NCBI GenBank assembly: GCA_021730945.1
Contig: JAKFYH010000013.1
Coordinates: 62,001 to 126,000, forward strand
Length of the DNA stretch: 64,000 bases
Direction: 5' to 3'
From: Acidobacteriota bacterium
GTDB lineage: Bacteria; Acidobacteriota; Vicinamibacteria; Vicinamibacterales; UBA2999
The notes under the pieces were generated by a model that had not been told where the DNA came from, did no database searches, and saw nothing but the letters and a program-made list of their open reading frames with translations. Shown here piece after piece: positions 59,501 to 64,000 of the stretch (its first letter is position 1; each line of letters starts with the position of its first letter). The position numbers and the translations under genes are program-made.

Positions 59501-62500
59501 CACCGCCACCGCGGCGCGCACAACGACCGGTTCCACGAAGTAACCGACCACGCCGGCGAACTGGGGCTGGCTGCGGCCAACGGTGGGAATGCCGATTACG
59601 AGGTCGCGCTCGCGTGTCCAGCGGTGCAGCACGGTCAGGAACACGGTGAGCCAGGCAACAAACGGCGTCACGCCAGCAGCCCGGGCCATGGCCTGGACGG
59701 CGGCGGCGTGCGCGTTGGGCAAGTCAATGTGCACGGAGTCGCCACGGTAGGTCTGAATGGCCGGCCGCGGCCGGTCGAGCGGCAGGTCGAGCCGCGCGCG
59801 CGGTTCGGCGAGCGCCGCTTGCCAGAACTGCCACAGCTCATCGCCCTTCGGGCCGGTAAGCATCTCCTGTTGCCAGCGGACGAAGTCAGCGTAGGTGTAC
59901 CGCGACGCAGCCTGCGGTCGCTCGTCACCCGTCTGTACGGCAGCGCACGCAGACGCAAGATCGCGACGAAGGAGTTCGAGCGACCAGGCATCGCAGGCCA
60001 CGTGGTGCATCGTCATCAGCAACGTCGGCTGCTCGCCCTCGAACCAGTGAAAGCGAATGGGTGGTTCGGTGGCCAGGTTGAAGGGCCTGGCATGGGATGC
60101 AGCCATGGCGCCGGCGCGGGCCGCGGCGGTCCAGCCCAGGGTATCGGTGCCGGTCCACTGCTCCGCCGGTTCGGCGTCGATTTCTTGGGCCGGCTCGCCC
60201 TCGTGTTCGACGAACCTGGTGCGCAGCATCGGATGGCGCTCAATCAACAGGCGGGCTGCCGCCCGCCACTGCGCGGCGGAACCGGAGGCCGGCTGCAAGG
60301 GCATCGACTGGTTGTAGGCGGCGCTTTCGGGCGCGAGTTTCCACAGGAACCACAGGGCGCGTTGTCCATACGACAGCGGCACCCGGGTTTCGCCGGCGGC
60401 GATGGCGGCCGACGACCGCCGATCGGGAACGGCCGTCTGCAAACGGCCGGTCAGCGAGGCAATGGTGGCGGTCTCCACCAATTCCGATGGCGCGACCACC
60501 ACGCCGTAGTCCTGCTGAATCTGCGACGCCACCTGCAGGGCCAGCAGCGAGTCGATGCCGGCATCGCGCAACAACTGGTCGGGATCGAGCGCGCGGCCTT
60601 GGGGCATCAGCAGGACAGCGCCGACCACCGCCTGCAGGTACGACGCCGCGTCGCCTCGCTTTGCAGCCGGACCAGCCTGCCGCTCGGGCTGAGGCTGCGG
60701 GGCGCGGTCGCCACGCCGGCTCGCTGCGTCGATCCAATATCGCTCGCGCTCGAATGGGTATCCCGGCAAGCGCGCGCGGGGGCCCGGACCCGCTTGCGCC
60801 TCCCCGTCACTCCCATTGTCGTCGCTGGAGGCGGCGGGTCGCTCCGCACTTTCAGCGATCGCGCGCAGTTGCCGCACAGCGTCGACCATTGACACGGCCA
60901 GGACCTCGCGCCGCTTCGCAAACTGCGCCCGTCCCGTCACCAGGGTGCGCGCGACCGCCGGCAGATCGAGATCAGGATGCGCCTCGAGGTGATCGGCCAG
61001 CCGCCGCGCCACCTCGCAGAGTGCCCGATCGCTACGGGCTGAAATCGGCAACCGCCAGGGGCCGATGCCCGCGGTCGCGGTCAACGCCGTGGGCGGCGCG
61101 GAACCCACAATGACATGCGCGTTGGTGCCGCTGATGCCGAAGCTGCTGACGCCGGATAACTCGTGCGCCAGGGCCTCGTGCGGCTCCAGCTCGGATACCA
61201 CCGACGCCGAGAACGCGGCCCAATTGGCGAGTGGATTGGGCGTGTGAAAATGCAGCGACGGCACCAGCGCGCGGTGCGCATGCTGCAACACCACCTTGAT
61301 CAGGCTGGCGACGCCGGCGGCCGCTTCGAGGTGGCCCAGGTTGGACTTCACCGCGCCCAGGCGCAGCGGCGGCCGCGAATTGCCAAACACCTGCGCCAGG
61401 GCATTGATCTCGATCGGATCGCCAAGTGCCGTACCGGTGCCGTGTGCCTCGAGGTAGCCAATGTCCACGGGCTCACATCCCGCATCGGCCATCGCAGCGT
61501 GGACCACCGCCTGCTGCGACGATCCGCTGGGCACGGTCAGGCCGCTGGTGCGGCCATCGTGGTTGAGGGCCGAGCCGCGGATCACCGCCAGCACGTGATC
61601 ACCGGCGGCGGTCGCATCCGACAGGCGCTTCAACACCACCATGCCGCAACCTTCGCCGCGCACGTAGCCGTCGGCGCCGGCGTCAAAGCTCGCCGAGCGG
61701 CCGGAGGCCGACAGCGCGCCGGCGTGGCTCAGGAAGATGGTCGTCTCGGGATTGATCAGCAGGTTGACGCCGCCGGCCAGGGCCGCATCGCTTTCGCCGC
61801 GGCGCAGGCTCTGCACGGCCAGGTGAACGGCGGCGAGCGACGAGGAGCAGGCGGTATCGATCGCCAGCGCCGGTCCGCGCAGGCCGAGCACGAACGACAG
61901 GCGTCCGGCCGCGGTCGCGGCCATGTTGCCGGTGGCGATGTAGCCGCCGGCCGCGAGCCGCTCGTCCATCGACAGCCGCATGGCGTAGTCGGCGTTGCTG
62001 ATACCGACGAATACTCCTGTCGGCGATCCAACGAGCGATCGCGGATCGATCGCGGCGTGCTCAAGCGCCTCCCACGACACTTCGAGCAGCAGGCGCTGCT
62101 GCGGGTCGAGCGCCAGCGCTTCGCGCGGCGAGATGCCGAAGAACCCGGCATCAAATCCCGTGATCTCGTTCAGGAAGGCGCCGAACGAGGCTCGCCGCCG
62201 CACCAGCTCGTCACCAGTCGCCACATCGAGCGTTGGGTCCTCGCGATTCGCCGGGGTCGTGGTGACGGCGTTGAAGCCGTCACTCAGGCGATCCCAGAAC
62301 GCTTCGGGCGTGTCCACGCCGCCGGGCAAGCGGCAGCCGATGCCCACCACCGCGATCGGCTCGCGATCGCGGCCGGCCACGGCGCGACGCGCCGCCGGAG
62401 CATGGGCCGTGCCCGACTCGAGCTCGGCGACGGCCTGCGCCAGTTGCGCAATTGATGGATGGTCGAACGGCAGGGTCTGAGGCAGCGGCACCGCGGTTCG

Positions 62501-64000
62501 GGTCGCCAGACGCTCGACCAGTTCGAGGCAGCCGATCGATCCCAGGCCGAGGTCGAAGAAACCGCGAGACGGATCGAGATCGCCGGCAGAGCTCACCTCG
62601 AGCAACGACGCGACTGCCGCGGTCACGACCTCCAGCCACGGCCCGGCCGCGACCGGGACGACGGCAGGAGATTCTGGCGCAGGATCGAGCACCGGAACGG
62701 CCGCCACCGTGGCACCGGAGACGGGGGCGGCGCCAAGGATCGGCGCCACCGCGTCCATCACCGCCGGTTGCAGCCGGCGCCAATCCAGGTCGTGCCCCAG
62801 CACGAACAACTGCGCGAGCGCGGCACACAGTTGCGCCCGCAGGTCGCGGCCCTCGATATTGGTGGCGATGGTGGTGACGCCGGTTCCGCGCAGGGTGTCG
62901 CGGACAAAGCCCGACAGCCGATCGCCGGCGCCGACCTCGACAAAGGTGGTGATGCCGTCGGCATGCAAGCGCTGCACGACTTCGCGAAAGCGCACTGGCG
63001 AACGCCACTGAGCGGCCAGGACGCCGCGAATGGCGTCGGGATCCGAGGGAAGGCGGTCGACCGTGGTCGCGCTCCACGCCGCCAATCGCGGCGCGCGAAT
63101 CGCCAGCTTCTGATAGTGCCGCCGCAGGGCGGTGTCTGACACCTGGAGCAGAGGCGTGTGCACGGGATGTTCGACTGCCGGCAGGCGGAACACCACTTCC
63201 CGGCGGGCGCGCGCGGCCTGCTCGACCTGTTCGAGCACGGACGTCTCGCCCCACACCACAATCTGCTGCGGACAATTGTCGAGCGACACGCACAACTGCG
63301 GCGGGTCGGCGTTCAAGAGCGGCTCGATGATCGGGCGCGAGGCCGCCGACAACGCCAGCATCCCGAGCGTCGATGCCTCGGGCGCCCGGGCCAATCCGGT
63401 TTCGCGCCGCAGGTCCCAGAGCAGCGTGACCAGCGTGGCGTAGTCGTCCACCATGCCCGCCGCCACCAGCACGGCGTTCTCGCCGAAGCTGTGACCGACC
63501 ATGGCGTCGCAGGCAAAGCCAAAGTCCTGCAGCAGGGCCCACATCGCCAGGTCGGCGAGCAACTGCGAGTCGAGCACCTCGGCCGCCGGCCCATTTGCCG
63601 CGGGAGGTCCGGCGCCGGCGCCACGGCCCGCGCGATCGCGAACCGGACGCAGCGTCTCGCTCCACACATCGACGGCGGGAAAGACGGCGCACAGGTCCTT
63701 GAGCAGCGCGGTTGGCCGTTGGCCGAGGCCGGGGAACAGGCAGGCAACACGGCTTGGCGCGAGCGCGGTCCCTGAGAACGTGGTGCCCGCGACGCTCAAC
63801 GCCCGCTCGGCGTCGCCGCTCTCCAGGTGTGACAGCGCGCGCGCCCTCCGCTGGTCAAACTCAGCCGTGGTGGTGGCGACAATGGCGAGGCGGTGCGGGG
63901 CCGGTGGCAGTCGCGCGCAAGACTCGGCCAGTGCCGGCAGATTGCCGCTCGCCGCCCCGCGCACGAGCGTGGCAAGGTCGGCAATGCTGCACGCAGAGAA
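56513..64000 (-). CDS. Hybrid PKS-NRPS (AT-ACP-KS-ACP-C-A-PCP-TE), 5' end outside
   Basis: 2495 codons lie in the window and no stop interrupts to base 64000, so the gene continues upstream. Domain order (minus strand): acyltransferase about 63730-62800 (GHSFGE; HPVH in place of HAFH); ACP 62640-62420 (DLGLGSIG); ketosynthase 62390-61110 (DTACSSSL, EAHGTGT, KSNLGHLEAAAG); no acyltransferase follows, only a short trans-AT-type linker ending LPGYPFERERYWI; ACP about 60640-60440 (AGIDSLLA); condensation domain about 60390-59100 (HHVACDAW); adenylation 59040-57650 (YVIFTSGSSGTPKGV, YRTGD, NGK); PCP about 57600-57380 (GGHSLRA); thioesterase 57330-56520 (GHSFGA). Residues at the ten specificity positions read D-L-T-K-I-G-H-V-G-K, nearest the aspartate code. 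It should build a polyketide-amino acid hybrid, released by the thioesterase. Confidence 0.93.
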   Translation of the reverse strand, partial: FSACSIADLATLVRGAASGNLPALAESCARLPPAPHRLAIVATTTAEFDQRRARALSHLESGDAERALSVAGTTFSGTALAPSRVACLFPGLGQRPTALLKDLCAVFPAVDVWSETLRPVRDRAGRGAGAGPPAANGPAAEVLDSQLLADLAMWALLQDFGFACDAMVGHSFGENAVLVAAGMVDDYATLVTLLWDLRRETGLARAPEASTLGMLALSAASRPIIEPLLNADPPQLCVSLDNCPQQIVVWGETSVLEQVEQAARARREVVFRLPAVEHPVHTPLLQVSDTALRRHYQKLAIRAPRLAAWSATTVDRLPSDPDAIRGVLAAQWRSPVRFREVVQRLHADGITTFVEVGAGDRLSGFVRDTLRGTGVTTIATNIEGRDLRAQLCAALAQLFVLGHDLDWRRLQPAVMDAVAPILGAAPVSGATVAAVPVLDPAPESPAVVPVAAGPWLEVVTAAVASLLEVSSAGDLDPSRGFFDLGLGSIGCLELVERLATRTAVPLPQTLPFDHPSIAQLAQAVAELESGTAHAPAARRAVAGRDREPIAVVGIGCRLPGGVDTPEAFWDRLSDGFNAVTTTPANREDPTLDVATGDELVRRRASFGAFLNEITGFDAGFFGISPREALALDPQQRLLLEVSWEALEHAAIDPRSLVGSPTGVFVGISNADYAMRLSMDERLAAGGYIATGNMAATAAGRLSFVLGLRGPALAIDTACSSSLAAVHLAVQSLRRGESDAALAGGVNLLINPETTIFLSHAGALSASGRSASFDAGADGYVRGEGCGMVVLKRLSDATAAGDHVLAVIRGSALNHDGRTSGLTVPSGSSQQAVVHAAMADAGCEPVDIGYLEAHGTGTALGDPIEINALAQVFGNSRPPLRLGAVKSNLGHLEAAAGVASLIKVVLQHAHRALVPSLHFHTPNPLANWAAFSASVVSELEPHEALAHELSGVSSFGISGTNAHVIVGSAPPTALTATAGIGPWRLPISARSDRALCEVARRLADHLEAHPDLDLPAVARTLVTGRAQFAKRREVLAVSMVDAVRQLRAIAESAERPAASSDDNGSDGEAQAGPGPRARLPGYPFERERYWIDAASRRGDRAPQPQPERQAGPAAKRGDAASYLQAVVGAVLLMPQGRALDPDQLLRDAGIDSLLALQVASQIQQDYGVVVAPSELVETATIASLTGRLQTAVPDRRSSAAIAAGETRVPLSYGQRALWFLWKLAPESAAYNQSMPLQPASGSAAQWRAAARLLIERHPMLRTRFVEHEGEPAQEIDAEPAEQWTGTDTLGWTAAARAGAMAASHARPFNLATEPPIRFHWFEGEQPTLLMTMHHVACDAWSLELLRRDLASACAAVQTGDERPQAASRYTYADFVRWQQEMLTGPKGDELWQFWQAALAEPRARLDLPLDRPRPAIQTYRGDSVHIDLPNAHAAAVQAMARAAGVTPFVAWLTVFLTVLHRWTRERDLVIGIPTVGRSQPQFAGVVGYFVEPVVVRAAVAVSDTVQSFMAEVHRATRGALAHGDFPFPLLVERLKVPRDPSRSPIFDLTFNYLSRRGPAGADLPSVIELPQADGKFDLTLTIIEDAGQLRAALGYNVDLFDRGTVQSIGDAFAHALVEVVRDAQQPIATLPLGPGSDRPELVGREPDAAVQHPIHHTVAAHAAATPALPAVVAEDGVLSYGEMWARAGVLAGELRQRGVGANVPVGLVMPRSTSFVVGLVGILRAGGAFVPLDPALPDGVRAAMLAQAGATVVVDGRGGTIEVTGEAGPPRAASDTAMHDLAYVIFTSGSSGTPKGVAVEHGSLATYAASIVADLAIAPHARHAMVSTIAADLGHTVLFGSLATGGVLHLVSNEVATEPRRFCDYLSTHQIDYLKIVPSHWQALVDANQPVMPRQALIFGGESSPSEWALALARRSACRVFNHYGPTETTVGVITHAIDPGRPLASATVPLDRAIAGTSVWLLDEARRPVPVGVPGEVYVSGASLARGYINDPEQTAARFVTLPGGVRAYRTGDVARRLAGGGLLLMGREDRQVKLRGYRIELSQVETVLASHPDVARAVVLPDRDGADASTLLAWVVPAPGAVAISSPGIALWLADRLPPYMLPAIHVVEAIPVTANGKADAGVLRALVRVEPAERPAAPRDLVERRLARLWSAILDVAAVTPGDDFFDLGGHSLRAVRLAGLIDREFAIEMPLATLFTHRTLAQLANWIRQRTASARTSTLVPLTASPDGSPIVLFPGAGGSLLYFDDLARAMGPDVAVSGADAVGLTGAAPMPTDIPALAAVYAADIRAVAASRAPILVGHSFGALVAFEVARQLLDQGAAVAGLVVLDNAAPGREADDDIEGRDWSRHIAVRIERLYDIDLRLADHGSTAEGGEWLAGVLLRAGVLPPETTSEFVRRYMSLYRANVISAATYRPGAVPLDLPIHVVRASERDEALGNRDAAGPDLGWSAWSRQPVTTTVVNGTHITMLRPPNVGAVASAVHRAMRAPALEKR

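Noticed and set aside
62280-63692. Alternative minus frame inside the PKS-NRPS
   Set aside because: Out of frame with well-conserved AT, ACP and KS motifs; Arg-rich shadow.

Overview
The window is GC-rich, densely coded chromosomal DNA of a Gram-negative bacterium. It carries TonB-dependent receptor, CopB and DsbD genes, many Tat and lipoprotein signals, secreted beta-propellers, a peptidylglycine-monooxygenase-like cytochrome, and recurrent short intergenic word repeats. Together these suggest Acidobacteriota, perhaps Vicinamibacteria. This placement is inference from gene content; no rRNA or marker gene is present.

Layout. 1-3.1 kb: secreted NHL and fibronectin-type proteins and argG (minus). 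3.3-11.6 kb: one giant cyclic beta-1,2-glucan synthase gene. 11.6-14.7 kb: a minus operon of a haem/copper monooxygenase-like protein, a secreted protein, a GNAT acetyltransferase and a cupin, divergent from a PAL-like beta-propeller gene (14.8-15.9 kb). 16-20.8 kb: a copper operon (Cys-rich exported protein, CopA, CopB) divergent from a HupE/UreJ protein and a membrane-anchor protein. 20.8-29.5 kb: TonB receptor, beta-lactamase-fold hydrolase, AlkZ/YcaQ-like protein, SDR and a Tat flavin oxidase. 29.5-35.2 kb: a redox module of an ECF sigma factor, NrsF anti-sigma factor, DUF3179 protein and a redoxin with an in-frame UGA, divergent from dsbD. 35-42.6 kb: a glycine-zipper protein, a second beta-propeller, an MDR dehydrogenase, a membrane Ser/Thr kinase whose 3' end runs into a dead vapC, an M28 peptidase lipoprotein and an intact vapBC pair. 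42.6-49.7 kb: DUF3817, a UvrA-like ATPase, a very small predicted selenoprotein, and nitronate monooxygenase plus DUF2249-hemerythrin divergent from a seven-haem cytochrome, with an FNR-like palindrome between them. 50.5-54 kb: tRNA-Ser(CGA) followed by tandem copies of its own 3' end, a nucleotidyltransferase pair, a zinc-ribbon protein and arsDA. 54-64 kb: a gluzincin-like protein, a TMEM175 channel, an O-methyltransferase and a hybrid PKS-NRPS that runs off the window.

The most notable result is two independent selenocysteine candidates. The redoxin (29452-30510) has UGA in place of the first Cys of a thioredoxin-like CxxC motif. A 77-residue frame (45436-45669) has a Cys-Sec pair. In both, a perfect 7-8 bp stem-loop follows the UGA, with 20 or 21 nt between UGA and a loop that begins with G, as in bacterial SECIS elements. 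The sigma-NrsF-DUF3179-redoxin operon with divergent dsbD reads as an envelope thiol-redox regulon.

Other points of interest are a PHM-like and PAL-like gene pair resembling a split peptide-amidating enzyme, the tRNA-Ser 3'-end tandem repeats, word repeats that have entered the ends of several coding sequences, and an NRPS module predicted to use aspartate next to a ketosynthase without an acyltransferase.
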